A stretch of DNA of 64,000 nucleotides. Source: Bacteroides zoogleoformans. GTDB lineage: Bacteria > Bacteroidota > Bacteroidia > Bacteroidales > Bacteroidaceae. Shown here piece by piece: positions 8,340-17,210 of this stretch (positions are counted from its first letter, which is position 1; the number at the start of each line of letters is the position of its first letter). The position numbers and the translations under genes are program-made. The stretch covers positions 310,001 to 374,000 of the forward strand of contig NZ_CP027231.1 of the NCBI RefSeq assembly GCF_002998435.1, in the 5' to 3' direction. The notes beneath the pieces were generated by a model. It saw only the letters and a program-made list of their open reading frames with translations, was not told the origin of the DNA and searched no databases.

Positions 8340-9746
8340 TCAGAATCGGAAGAAGTTCTTAGCGTTATGATAGCTGATATCTTCAATCATCTGATTTACA
8401 CGTTCCATTTCGGATGCGGGAATTTCACCGTTTTCCACATCACGTCCCACAAGGTTGCACAACGTGCGACGGAAGTATTCATGACGAGGATAGGAGAGGA
8501 AAGAACGGGAATCGGTCAGCATACCTACAAAACGGCTCAGTAATCCCAGCACGGAAAGCGCGTTCATCTGTTTCTCCATACCGTCTTTTTGGTCAAGGAA
8601 CCACCAACCGGAGCCGAATTGTATCTTACCGGCGACAGTTCCATCCTGAAAGTTCCCCAACATAGTAGCAATCACCTCATTAGCGCATGGATTGAGATTG
8701 TAGAGGATGGTCTTCGTAAGCTTTCCTTCCGAGTTCAGACGGTCAAGGAACTTAGCCATTGCTTTCGCCGTAGTAAATTCGCCGATTGAATCAAAGCCGG
8801 TGTCAGGCCCCAACAATTTAAACATCTTGCTGTTGTTGTTGCGGATGGCTCCATAATGGAACTGTTGCGTCCACCCCTTTTCCCAATCCATTTCTCCAAA
8901 CACGACCAACATGGCCGACTTGAATTTCAAGACCTCTTCTTTAGTCAGCATCTTGCCGCCATACACCTTATTGAATATAGCATTGATTTCCGCATCCGTA
9001 TAATCTTCAGCATAGAACTCTTCAATGCCATGATCGGATAACTTGCAACCTTGTCCGGCAAAGAAGTCATGACGTTTGCGCAAAGCGGCAATCATGTTGT
9101 CGAAACTCGAGATGCTAACACCACTCACCTCTGCCAGCTTTTCTGCGTAAGCGCGGAAGTCGGCAGGATTTTCCACCGCCATAGCCTTGTCGGGACGCCA
9201 AGTAGGCAACATCTTTATCTCAAAACCGCTTTCGCGAGTCCTGATGTGGTATTCCAAGGAATCAATGGGATCATCGGTCGTGCAAACCACTTCCACGTGA
9301 TAACGCCGCATCATGCCGCGTGCCGAATATTCCGGCCGCTTCAGTTTTTCGTTGCATTCCTCATATATATCACGTGCGGTTTTAGGATTCAGAATCTTAT
9401 CAATGCCAAAAGCTGTTTTTAGTTCAAGATGAGTCCAATGATACAACGGATTGCGGAAAGTGTAGGGTACGGTTTCCGCCCATTTCTCGAATTTCTCCCA
9501 ATCGGTGGTATCTTTACCCGTACAGAAGCGTTCATCCACACCATTGGTACGCATGGCACGCCATTTGTAATGGTCTCCACCCAGCCAGATTTCCGTCAAG
9601 GACTTAAACTGATAATCATCTGCCACCATTTGAGGAATCAAGTGACAGTGATAATCGATAATCGGCATTTTAGCCGCATGCTCATGATACAACTTCTGTG
9701 CAGTTTCTGTTTGCAACAAGAAGTTCTCATCCATAAAGTTCTTCAT
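8340..9746 (-). CDS. uxaC: Glucuronate isomerase (uronate isomerase)
   Basis: UxaC isomerises D-glucuronate to D-fructuronate and D-galacturonate to D-tagaturonate in cytoplasmic hexuronate catabolism. The 468-residue length fits the family. The amidohydrolase-like start IIDYHCHLIPQMVADDYQFKS shows the metal-binding HxH, with WLGGDHYKWRAMR and VVCTTDDPIDSL further on. The C-terminal part has FLSYPRHEYFRR. It is divergent from a LacI-type regulator followed by uxaB, so the three genes form one hexuronate module. The start ATG at 9746 is preceded by an AT-rich leader of about 110 bases and a consensus promoter. Confidence 0.95.
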   Translation of the reverse strand: MKNFMDENFLLQTETAQKLYHEHAAKMPIIDYHCHLIPQMVADDYQFKSLTEIWLGGDHYKWRAMRTNGVDERFCTGKDTTDWEKFEKWAETVPYTFRNPLYHWTHLELKTAFGIDKILNPKTARDIYEECNEKLKRPEYSARGMMRRYHVEVVCTTDDPIDSLEYHIRTRESGFEIKMLPTWRPDKAMAVENPADFRAYAEKLAEVSGVSISSFDNMIAALRKRHDFFAGQGCKLSDHGIEEFYAEDYTDAEINAIFNKVYGGKMLTKEEVLKFKSAMLVVFGEMDWEKGWTQQFHYGAIRNNNSKMFKLLGPDTGFDSIGEFTTAKAMAKFLDRLNSEGKLTKTILYNLNPCANEVIATMLGNFQDGTVAGKIQFGSGWWFLDQKDGMEKQMNALSVLGLLSRFVGMLTDSRSFLSYPRHEYFRRTLCNLVGRDVENGEIPASEMERVNQMIEDISYHNAKNFFRF

Positions 9747-9864
9747 CTTTTTGTGTTTTAAATATCTAAAAATATTACTTGTCTGATATTATACGTTTAT
9801 AGCATTGATTTTAAGGGAATAAGGCTAATAATTCTTTTTTGTTTTTATTAACCGTTATCGAACA

Positions 9865-9912
9865 CAAAAGTAGAAATTTTACTTGGAGGAACAAAATAAT
9901 TCGTATCTTTGC
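9865..9912. promoter_or_regulatory. Divergent uxaC and LacI-regulator promoters
   Basis: On the minus strand TTTG (9892-9895), 19 bp, TACTTTTG (9865-9872) forms the uxaC promoter. On the plus strand TATCTTTGC (9904-9912) is the -7 box for the regulator gene at 9980; its -33 (about TTGG at 9883-9886) is weak. The facing elements lie within 50 bp, so one bound regulator could cover both. Confidence 0.6.
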
Positions 9913-9979
9913 GGCGAATATTTATAATATTTAAGTTTTAAACGTCCACACCTTTATCGACTCAGGAATACACCTTAAA

Positions 9980-11041
9980 ATGGGGAATAAGATTTATACC
10001 ATTAAAGACATTGCACGTATGGCAGGCGTCTCTGCCGGAACCGTGGATCGCGTATTGCACAATCGCGGAGACGTATCTCTTGCCAGTAGGGAGAAAGTTC
10101 AGAAAGTGCTCGATGAGATAGACTATCAGCCAAACATGTTTGCCATCGGGCTGGCTGCCAAGAAACGCTACCGCATTGTTTGCATTATACCTTATTATAT
10201 AGAGCACGATTATTGGCATGCCGTAGCCCAAGGAGTAGGGCGTGCTGCGCAAGAACTCCATCCTTTTAATGTAGGAGTGGACTTTTTATATTATTCGCAT
10301 GCCGACAAGCAGTCTTACGAAGAGGCATGCCGGTTTCTTCAACAAGAATCGGCCGATGCAGTATTGATTGCACCGAACTTCGAAGAAGAGACGCTGAAGC
10401 TTACATCTTATCTCGAAAAGAATGACATTCCTTACGCGTTTGTCGATTTCAACATTGAGCACACACATGCCTTATGCTATATCGGACAAGATTCCGGAGT
10501 CAGCGGCTACATTGCCGCCAAGATTCTGATGAATAGTTATGAAGCGGGGCAGGAGCTTGTGCTTTTCCTTAACAGCCAGAAGGACAATCCGGCAGAGATA
10601 CAGATGCAGCGCCGCCTGGAGGGCTTCATGCAATATCTTACCGAGAGGCACTACGACCTGCCCATTCACGACGTCATTCTGCACAAAGAAGACGCAGATG
10701 CCAATCAACAGATATTAGATACGTTCTTTAATGAACATCCAAAGGCTGTTTTAGGGGTGGTATTCAATTCCCGCGTATATCAGGTGGCGCACTATTTGCA
10801 GACAAAAGAACAGAAGTTGAAGAATCTGTTAGGCTACGACCTTCTGCAAAAGAACGTGGAATACCTGAGAACGGGCGAAGTGAACTATCTCATCGGCCAA
10901 CGCCCCGGCCTGCAAGGCTATTGCGGAATAAAAGCCTTGTGCAACCACATCGTATTCAAAAAAACGGTTACAGCCGTAAAATACATGCCCATTGATGTCA
11001 TGATGAAAGAAAACATTGACTTTTATTTTGAATTCGAGTAG
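9980..11041 (+). CDS. LacI-family transcriptional regulator, likely of hexuronate genes
   Basis: This 353-residue regulator has an N-terminal LacI helix-turn-helix (YTIKDIARMAGVSAGTVDRV, residues about 6-25) and hinge, followed by a periplasmic-binding-protein-like effector domain (IVCIIPYYIEHDYW onward). It is read divergently from uxaC and 70 bp before uxaB, so control of hexuronate use is the most economical role, with a uronate or its breakdown product as effector. That is inference from position. The start ATG at 9980 fits the family's N-terminus. Confidence 0.88.
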   Translation: MGNKIYTIKDIARMAGVSAGTVDRVLHNRGDVSLASREKVQKVLDEIDYQPNMFAIGLAAKKRYRIVCIIPYYIEHDYWHAVAQGVGRAAQELHPFNVGVDFLYYSHADKQSYEEACRFLQQESADAVLIAPNFEEETLKLTSYLEKNDIPYAFVDFNIEHTHALCYIGQDSGVSGYIAAKILMNSYEAGQELVLFLNSQKDNPAEIQMQRRLEGFMQYLTERHYDLPIHDVILHKEDADANQQILDTFFNEHPKAVLGVVFNSRVYQVAHYLQTKEQKLKNLLGYDLLQKNVEYLRTGEVNYLIGQRPGLQGYCGIKALCNHIVFKKTVTAVKYMPIDVMMKENIDFYFEFE

Positions 11042-11111
11042 TCTTCATACATCTTTCAATCGGACTGATAATAACAAATTATCCTATCAATCATTTAAAC
11101 CTATTTTTAAA

Positions 11112-12551
11112 ATGAAAGCATTAAACAAAGAAACAGCGGTGAAAGTACAACGTCCGGAACGTATCATCCAGTTTGGCGAAGGAAATTTCCTGCGTGCGTT
11201 TGTGGATTGGATTATCTACAACATGAATCAAAAGACCGATTTCGATAGCAGCGTAGTGGTAGTGCAGCCCATCGACAAAGGTATGGTGGATATGCTGAAT
11301 GCGCAAGATGACCTTTATCACCTTAATCTGCAAGGTCTGGAGAAAGGAGAAACCGTTAACAGCCTGACTTTGATTGACGTAATCAGCCGTGCTTTGAATC
11401 CTTATACGCAAAACGAAGAGTTTCTGAAGCTGGCAGAACAACCGGAAATGCGCTTTGTCATCTCCAACACAACCGAAGCGGGGATTGCCTTTGACCCTTC
11501 ATGCAAACTGACCGATGCTCCCGCCTCTTCCTATCCGGGCAAACTGACACAGTTGCTGTATCATCGTTTCAAGACATTCAATGGCGACAAGAGCAAAGGG
11601 CTTATCATCTTCCCCTGCGAATTGATTTTCCTAAATGGACATAAACTAAAAGAAACGATTTATCAATACATCGAATTGTGGCAGTTGGGCGATGAGTTCA
11701 AAACCTGGTTCGAAGAAGCTTGTGGCGTATATGCTACCTTGGTCGACCGCATCGTACCGGGTTTTCCTCGCAAGGATATCACCGCTATCAAAGAACAGTT
11801 GCAATACGATGACAACCTTGTTGTACAAGCAGAGATTTTCCATCTGTGGGTAATCGAGGCTCCAAAAGAAGTGGCAAAAGAGTTCCCCGCAGATAAGGCC
11901 GGCCTGAACGTGCTGTTCGTTCCTTCTGAAGAACCATACCACGAAAGGAAGGTTACACTGCTGAATGGCCCTCACACTGTTCTGTCTCCGGTATCCTACC
12001 TCTCCGGAATCAATATTGTCCGTGACGCTTGCCAACATCCGGTAATAGGCAGATACATCAACAAAGTGATGTTTGACGAGCTAATGGAAACATTAAACTT
12101 GCCTAAAAACGAGCTGAAGAAGTTTGCGGAAGATGTGTTGGAGCGTTTCAACAATCCGTTTGTCGACCATGCCGTAACCAGCATCATGCTAAATTCATTC
12201 CCCAAATATCAGACTCGCGACCTTCCGGGGTTGAAGACCTATCTGCAACGCAAAGGTGAATTACCTCAAGGATTGGTGCTCGGTCTTGCGGCCATCATTA
12301 CATATTACAAAGGCGGCGTTCGCGAGGATGGTGCTGAAATCGCTCCAAACGATGCACCTGAAATCATGAAACTGCTGAAAGATTTGTGGGCGACCCGCGA
12401 TACTCAGAAAGTAACGGAAGGAGTATTGGGCGCAACGTTTATCTGGGGAGAAGACCTGAATTCCATTCCCGGACTTAGTGCTGCTGTGAAAGCCAACTTA
12501 GATTCTATTTTGTCTAAGGGAATGTTGGAAACAGTGAAAAGTATTCTCTAA
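11112..12551 (+). CDS. uxaB: Tagaturonate reductase (altronate oxidoreductase)
   Basis: UxaB reduces D-tagaturonate to D-altronate with NADH, the step after UxaC in galacturonate breakdown. The 479-residue protein is of the long-chain mannitol dehydrogenase type: RIIQFGEGNFLRAFVDW is the N-terminal nucleotide-binding segment, and VTLLNGPHTVLSPVSYLSG carries the family's catalytic-region motif. The frame is open from 11016, inside the regulator gene, but the ATG at 11112 (MKALNKETAVKVQRPE) matches the family start. It follows the LacI gene in the same direction. A fructuronate reductase role cannot be fully excluded. Confidence 0.9.
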   Translation: MKALNKETAVKVQRPERIIQFGEGNFLRAFVDWIIYNMNQKTDFDSSVVVVQPIDKGMVDMLNAQDDLYHLNLQGLEKGETVNSLTLIDVISRALNPYTQNEEFLKLAEQPEMRFVISNTTEAGIAFDPSCKLTDAPASSYPGKLTQLLYHRFKTFNGDKSKGLIIFPCELIFLNGHKLKETIYQYIELWQLGDEFKTWFEEACGVYATLVDRIVPGFPRKDITAIKEQLQYDDNLVVQAEIFHLWVIEAPKEVAKEFPADKAGLNVLFVPSEEPYHERKVTLLNGPHTVLSPVSYLSGINIVRDACQHPVIGRYINKVMFDELMETLNLPKNELKKFAEDVLERFNNPFVDHAVTSIMLNSFPKYQTRDLPGLKTYLQRKGELPQGLVLGLAAIITYYKGGVREDGAEIAPNDAPEIMKLLKDLWATRDTQKVTEGVLGATFIWGEDLNSIPGLSAAVKANLDSILSKGMLETVKSIL

Positions 12552-12557
12552 GAAGTC

Positions 12558-12592
12558 TTCCCAAGGGTCTGATGGCTCTTGGGGATTCTTTC
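12558..12592. terminator. Terminator between convergent uxaB and FHA gene
   Basis: TCCCAAG (12559-12565) pairs with CTTGGGGA (12578-12585), with further partial pairing of the inner bases. A T-rich tract follows on the plus strand. It lies exactly between two convergent genes and may serve both. Confidence 0.6.
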
Positions 12593-13113
12593 TATTCTGC
12601 CGTGCGCAGAATAAAGGTGGTGGCGCCAATAGTTACAATTGCTCCATCCTTAATGTGTATATGATCTTTTTCGCCTAAAAGTTCATTGTTCAGGAAAGTA
12701 CCTGTCAGACTGAGAGCATCGCGTAGCGTATATACCAATTCGCCTTGCTTGTTACGTTTCACATTGATAATGCAATGCCTGCGATCCATGCTCATATCCG
12801 AACTTTCTATGGGAACATGAACAATTGTTCCCACACAACGACGCCCTATCACATTATCTCCTTCTTTAAGAGGCAGTATCTGTTTGAATCCAAATACATT
12901 TTCTATAACCGTTATGCTGCCGAAAGATTTTTTATATTCTTCTTCATTGAGAAGCTCCTCTTTTTGAGAAACTTGGTTCTTTGTTTTACCTAAACGAATG
13001 CTGAATTGTTTTTTGCATTGCTCGCAAACGAAGACCAATGACTGACCTTCGCTATACTTTGTTTCATCGAACATTAAATAACTCTCGCATTTGGGACAAC
13101 GGATTCGCTTCAT
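12592..13113 (-). CDS. Zinc-ribbon and FHA-domain protein
   Basis: This 173-residue cytoplasmic protein starts with an MJ0042-type zinc ribbon (CPKCESYLMF... CEQCKKQFSIRL, residues 5-40). It ends with a forkhead-associated domain (about 75-170): GDNVIGRRC, SSDMSMDRRHCIINV and a NELL-type turn. FHA domains bind phosphothreonine peptides, so it probably reads a Ser/Thr kinase signal; no kinase is seen nearby. It follows the HU/SPOR gene by 48 bp on the same strand and is probably co-transcribed with it. Confidence 0.8.
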   Translation of the reverse strand: MKRIRCPKCESYLMFDETKYSEGQSLVFVCEQCKKQFSIRLGKTKNQVSQKEELLNEEEYKKSFGSITVIENVFGFKQILPLKEGDNVIGRRCVGTIVHVPIESSDMSMDRRHCIINVKRNKQGELVYTLRDALSLTGTFLNNELLGEKDHIHIKDGAIVTIGATTFILRTAE

Positions 13114-13161
13114 TGGCTGTCAAAGTAATTTTATAATTGATGAATAGGGTGAGAGATACTC

Positions 13162-14208
13162 TTATTTCTTCAGTACCCACGCGTTCTGATAAGCTTCATT
13201 CTTACGAATTTCAGTCAAAGCCTGATAAACTTCCGCTTCTGTGCTGCACGACAGAATGCTGACACGCATCTTGCCATCACCTATGATAGCTTTTGCACCT
13301 GAAAATCCTTTTTGTATCAGGTGTTCCGCCATCAGCTGTGCATCTTTCTCTGTTCCCACACTTGCAACAATGATGTGATAAGGTAGGGGAGGAGGAACGG
13401 GCTTGACAATCTCCGGAGCATCTACTGTCTGAGTGACCGCTGTTACCGGACGCGAGACATTTGCCATGACTTCGGGTTTTGCAGGTGCAAGAGCAACCGG
13501 ATTTTTTTTATTCTTTACCGTTTTTGAAACAATTGGAGTAAAGGCCAGAGATTGCTTCTCTATCTTCTTAAAAAGATCCCCGGGAAGCAGTTGCGCATAA
13601 TTTCCTTCTAAAACTTCCGTGTTTTCCAACGGAGTGGACAGCAGGAAGAATAACACAACGGCCGCTATCATAGCCACAGCATTCGATAAGTACGAACGGT
13701 TAATCTTGATTTCAAAGTTCCTTTTCTTATTCCCCTCTATTGCCGGTGTCAAAGGAATGAGCTTTCCTCCGGTAGTTTGCGTCAAAGCAGATAGCTTTTT
13801 CATTTCAAAGCTATCCAGGCCATATAGATAAGGGCTGGTGATTTTATCATCGTAAGGAATAAATTCATAGGTTCCATAGATAGAGTAACGAAGTTCTCCT
13901 ACATTGGGTAAATCCAGTTTCCCTTCTTCATGAAGAGTGGCAAAAATATCTTCCACTTTCCTTTCGATTATTCTGGTAGCATCTGCAAAACTGGTGTTAT
14001 AGACAGCCATATAAGATTGCACCAACACTCCATCATTCATTGTCAGTTGGGGATTGAAGCCGATGATACGGGTAGGGGGCAGGAAGAGGCTCTCTTCCTC
14101 AATCCTTGTCGCCGAGGTGTAGTGAGCAACAAAGCCGCCTAATCCCGGAACAATGACACAATCATTTTCCAGTAATAATGCTTCTATGTGTTGTGATAAC
14201 TCAATCAT
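13162..14208 (-). CDS. HU-like N-terminal, SPOR C-terminal membrane protein
   Basis: The 348-residue protein has three parts. Residues 1-85 resemble the HU/CCDC81-type bacterial domain (LLLENDCVIVPGLGGFVAHY, ...RIIGFNPQLTMNDGVL). A single transmembrane helix lies near residues 173-195, with an alanine/proline-rich periplasmic linker. A SPOR domain follows at about 270-345 (YHIIVASVGTEKDAQLMAEHL). SPOR domains bind denuded peptidoglycan at division sites, so a division- or envelope-associated role is likely. This architecture is common in Bacteroidota. A minus-strand TACTTTTG lies only five bases before the ATG at 14208, so the message may be almost leaderless. Confidence 0.82.
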   Translation of the reverse strand: MIELSQHIEALLLENDCVIVPGLGGFVAHYTSATRIEEESLFLPPTRIIGFNPQLTMNDGVLVQSYMAVYNTSFADATRIIERKVEDIFATLHEEGKLDLPNVGELRYSIYGTYEFIPYDDKITSPYLYGLDSFEMKKLSALTQTTGGKLIPLTPAIEGNKKRNFEIKINRSYLSNAVAMIAAVVLFFLLSTPLENTEVLEGNYAQLLPGDLFKKIEKQSLAFTPIVSKTVKNKKNPVALAPAKPEVMANVSRPVTAVTQTVDAPEIVKPVPPPLPYHIIVASVGTEKDAQLMAEHLIQKGFSGAKAIIGDGKMRVSILSCSTEAEVYQALTEIRKNEAYQNAWVLKK

Positions 14209-14357
14209 GCAACAAAAGTAACTGAAATATCCGATATAAACCAGCTTTCGGTACTTTTTCTTATCAAGAATTTATAAAGAACACACTTTTACTTGCCGCA
14301 ATAACAGTATAAAAAAAAGCTTTTTCAAACCACGCAATAAGAAACAGTTTTTTTTCA

Positions 14358-14365
14358 TACATTTG
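14358..14365 (+). promoter_or_regulatory. -7 box upstream of rfbC
   Basis: TACATTTG (14358-14365) on the plus strand is followed by a leader of about 100 bases before the ATG at 14475. The -33 is not clear; a T-run lies immediately upstream. Confidence 0.45.
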
Positions 14366-14474
14366 CAATGTTTTTATAGGTCTTTCTGATGTAGAAAGAC
14401 AGAAGTTTGGTGCTCTATAAAGCAGAATAGAACCAAGCTATTATAAAAGAAAATACTTAAATCATTTTGAGAGA

Positions 14475-15023
14475 ATGAACTATATACAGACAGAGATTGA
14501 TGGCGTATGGCTGATTGAACCAAAAATTCTTCATGACGCTCGCGGATATTTCATGGAGGCATTTAAAGAAGAAGAGTTTCGCGCCCATATAGGAGATGTT
14601 CACTTTATTCAGGATAATGAATCTAAGTCTTCTTTCGGGGTGCTGCGTGGTTTGCATTATCAGAAAGCGGAATACAGCCAGGCCAAGCTGGTACGTGTCC
14701 TATGCGGAAGGGTATTGGATGTAGCTGTCGACTTAAGAAAATCATCCTCTACATTCGGTCGATATGTCAGCGTGGAGCTGAGTGGAGAAGACAAACGACA
14801 GTTTTTCATCCCGAGAGGTTTTGCGCATGGTTTTTTGGTATTGAGCGATGAAGCTGTTTTTACTTATAAAGTGGACAATGCCTATACTCCCCAGTCCGAA
14901 GCGTCTATCCGCTATAATGACGAGACAATCGGCATAGAATGGCCCATTGCTGGAGAATCACTCATATTATCAGAAAAAGACAGACACGCCGCATCATTCA
15001 AAGATGCGGTTTATTATGAATAA
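14475..15023 (+). CDS. rfbC: dTDP-4-dehydrorhamnose 3,5-epimerase
   Basis: RfbC (RmlC) epimerises dTDP-4-keto-6-deoxyglucose on the path to dTDP-L-rhamnose for surface polysaccharide. The 182-residue cupin shows the family signature in order: DARGYFMEAFKEEEF, FIQDNESKSSFGVLRGLHYQ (catalytic His), KLVRVLCGRVLDVAVDLR, and FFIPRGFAHGFLVLSD. The length is standard. It is followed 3 bp later by ugd. The rest of the rhamnose pathway is not nearby, so the gene likely serves a dispersed or capsule-linked set. Confidence 0.93.
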   Translation: MNYIQTEIDGVWLIEPKILHDARGYFMEAFKEEEFRAHIGDVHFIQDNESKSSFGVLRGLHYQKAEYSQAKLVRVLCGRVLDVAVDLRKSSSTFGRYVSVELSGEDKRQFFIPRGFAHGFLVLSDEAVFTYKVDNAYTPQSEASIRYNDETIGIEWPIAGESLILSEKDRHAASFKDAVYYE

Positions 15024-15026
15024 TCA

Positions 15027-16340
15027 ATGAAAATAGCTATTGTTGGTACAGGCTACGTCGGTTTAGTGACCGGCACTTGTTTTGCGGAAATCGGTGTCAA
15101 TGTAATTTGTGTAGACACTAACAGTGAAAAAATAGAAGCACTGAAAAAAGGCGTCATCCCCATCTATGAGAATGGATTGGAAGATATGGTAAACCGTAAT
15201 GTGAAAGCAGGGCGCTTGCAATTCACAACTTCTTTAGAGAGTTGCTTAAACGAAGTGGACGTTGTGTTCAGTGCCGTGGGAACACCTCCCGACGAGGATG
15301 GCAGTGCCGACCTGAGTTATGTATTGGAGGTAGCTCGCACCATTGGACGAAATATGCAGAAGTATGTATTGGTGGTAACAAAAAGTACCGTACCTGTAGG
15401 TACTGCTCGGAAAGTGCGTGCGGCCATTCAGACTGAGTTGGACAAGAGAGGAGCAGATATTGAGTTTGATGTCGCTTCGAACCCGGAATTTCTGAAGGAA
15501 GGCAACGCCATCAATGACTTTATGAGTCCTGACCGTGTAGTAGTGGGGGTGGAATCGGAACGTGCGAAAGTGATAATGAGCAAACTGTATAAACCTTTCT
15601 TGCTGAATAACTTCCGCGTCATTTTTATGGATATACCTTCTGCCGAAATGACCAAATATGCCGCCAACTCCATGTTGGCCACCCGAATCAGCTTTATGAA
15701 TGACATTGCCAATTTGTGTGAATTGGTGGGAGCTGACGTCAATATGGTACGGAGCGGTATAGGTTCTGATACTCGTATCGGACGCAAGTTCCTATATCCG
15801 GGCATCGGCTATGGGGGCTCTTGTTTTCCAAAAGACGTAAAGGCCCTGATAAAGACAGCCGAACAAAATGGATATAAAATGAGTGTGCTTCAAGCTGTAG
15901 AAGAAGTTAATGAGAACCAAAAAAGCGTCTTGTTCGAGAAGTTGCAGAAGCATTTCAATAACAACCTGAAAGGAAAGACCATTGCTCTGTGGGGATTATC
16001 GTTCAAGCCGGAAACAGACGATATGCGCGAAGCACCCGCCTTGGTCTTGATTGACAAACTATTGAAAGCCGGATGTAGCATACGGGCATACGACCCTGCT
16101 GCCATCAATGAATGCCGTCGCCGCATTGGCGATAGCATATTCTACGCGAAAGACATGTATGACGCTACACTGGACGCGGACGCATTGATGCTGATTACCG
16201 AATGGAACGAATTCCGTTTACCATCGTGGGCAGTCATCAAGAAGGCTATGAAGCAGTTGCTGATACTCGATGGGCGTAATATTTATGACAAAAAAGAACT
16301 GGAGGAACAGGGCTTTATATATCGTTGCATCGGTAAGTAA
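15027..16340 (+). CDS. ugd: UDP-glucose 6-dehydrogenase
   Basis: Ugd oxidises UDP-glucose to UDP-glucuronate with NAD+ for surface polysaccharides. The 437-residue protein has the N-terminal Rossmann motif KIAIVGTGYVGLVTGTCFAE, the central helix region AEMTKYAANSMLATRISFMND, the catalytic cysteine in YGGSCFPKD (near residue 266), and the C-terminal UDP-binding WGLSFKPETDDMREAPA. The ATG lies 3 bp after the rfbC stop, so the two are translated together. Enzymes of this fold also act on UDP-ManNAc or GDP-mannose, but the motifs best fit UDP-glucose. Confidence 0.93.
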   Translation: MKIAIVGTGYVGLVTGTCFAEIGVNVICVDTNSEKIEALKKGVIPIYENGLEDMVNRNVKAGRLQFTTSLESCLNEVDVVFSAVGTPPDEDGSADLSYVLEVARTIGRNMQKYVLVVTKSTVPVGTARKVRAAIQTELDKRGADIEFDVASNPEFLKEGNAINDFMSPDRVVVGVESERAKVIMSKLYKPFLLNNFRVIFMDIPSAEMTKYAANSMLATRISFMNDIANLCELVGADVNMVRSGIGSDTRIGRKFLYPGIGYGGSCFPKDVKALIKTAEQNGYKMSVLQAVEEVNENQKSVLFEKLQKHFNNNLKGKTIALWGLSFKPETDDMREAPALVLIDKLLKAGCSIRAYDPAAINECRRRIGDSIFYAKDMYDATLDADALMLITEWNEFRLPSWAVIKKAMKQLLILDGRNIYDKKELEEQGFIYRCIGK

Positions 16341-16364
16341 GTTACAGAATTTGAAGGAGAAACT

Positions 16365-17165
16365 ATGAATATAAGACGAAGTACGATTCTCATTGTGCTT
16401 GTTCTTTTATCAGCATCATGCGGCAACAGGCAAAACGGAAGAATGTCTGAAAAAGAAGACATTACTGCCAAACAAATGTTGCAAGGCATTTGGGTGGATG
16501 ACGAAACCGAAATGCCATTGATGCGCATTGAGGGAGACACAATCTATTATGCCGACTCTCAAAATATTCCAGTATCTTTTAAGATAGTCCAAGACACCAT
16601 ATACATATATAGTAAAGAGCCGGTAGCCTATAAGATAGATAAACAATCGGAATACAACTTTTGGTTTCATTCTCTGATGGCTGACGTTATTAAACTTCAT
16701 AAATCGGAGAATACCGAGGACCTTCTGGCGTTCAGCAACGGTGATGTAGAGATTATTTCGTCAACGCCGGAAGTTGTAAAGAAAGACAGTATTATAATAT
16801 ACGAAGGCACGAGATACAGAGGGTATGTATATATCAATCCTTCTAAGATGAAAGTCTTTAAAACCTTTTATTCCGAGAATGGGCTCGGGGTTGATAATGT
16901 ATATTATGATAATGTGATACACATCTGTGTGTACCAAGGTAGAAAAATGCTTTATGGACGAGACATTACCAAAAACATGTTCTCGGAACTTTTTTCTCCT
17001 GAAATGCTGAGTCAAAGCATTCTTGCGGATATGAATTTCGTGGGAGTGGATAGCGCAGGCTATCATTATCAAGCCACTATCGGTATCCCCGAAAGTTCGG
17101 CATATAACCTGATAGATATGATTATCGGATTCGATGGGAAGATAACAATAAGAAAGGCGGAGTGA
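16365..17165 (+). CDS. Lipoprotein of unknown function (DUF4738-like)
   Basis: The 266-residue protein begins with a lipoprotein signal, ILIVLVLLSASCGN, with the modified Cys near residue 20, so it is exported and lipid-anchored. The rest is beta-rich with no catalytic motif that I recognise; YEGTRYRGYVYINPSKMKVF recalls Bacteroidota DUF4738 proteins, a tentative match. It starts 24 bp after ugd and is probably in that operon. Its stop codon (17163-17165) lies in the loop of the terminator hairpin. Confidence 0.75.
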   Translation: MNIRRSTILIVLVLLSASCGNRQNGRMSEKEDITAKQMLQGIWVDDETEMPLMRIEGDTIYYADSQNIPVSFKIVQDTIYIYSKEPVAYKIDKQSEYNFWFHSLMADVIKLHKSENTEDLLAFSNGDVEIISSTPEVVKKDSIIIYEGTRYRGYVYINPSKMKVFKTFYSENGLGVDNVYYDNVIHICVYQGRKMLYGRDITKNMFSELFSPEMLSQSILADMNFVGVDSAGYHYQATIGIPESSAYNLIDMIIGFDGKITIRKAE

Positions 17166-17180
17166 GTTCCGCCTTTCTTA
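17150..17180. terminator. Bidirectional terminator overlapping the end of the lipoprotein gene
   Basis: A perfect 12-bp stem, AAGAAAGGCGGA (17150-17161), pairs with 17168-17179 around a 6-base loop that contains the stop codon. T-rich tracts lie on the plus side. It separates the convergent lipoprotein and helicase genes. Confidence 0.85.
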
Positions 17181-17210
17181 TTGCTATACTTTCCTTTTCC
17201 TTTTTTAACT

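Noticed and set aside
11016..11111. Upstream extension of uxaB into the LacI gene
   Set aside because: The family N-terminus begins at the ATG at 11112; the extension overlaps the regulator's coding sequence in another frame.
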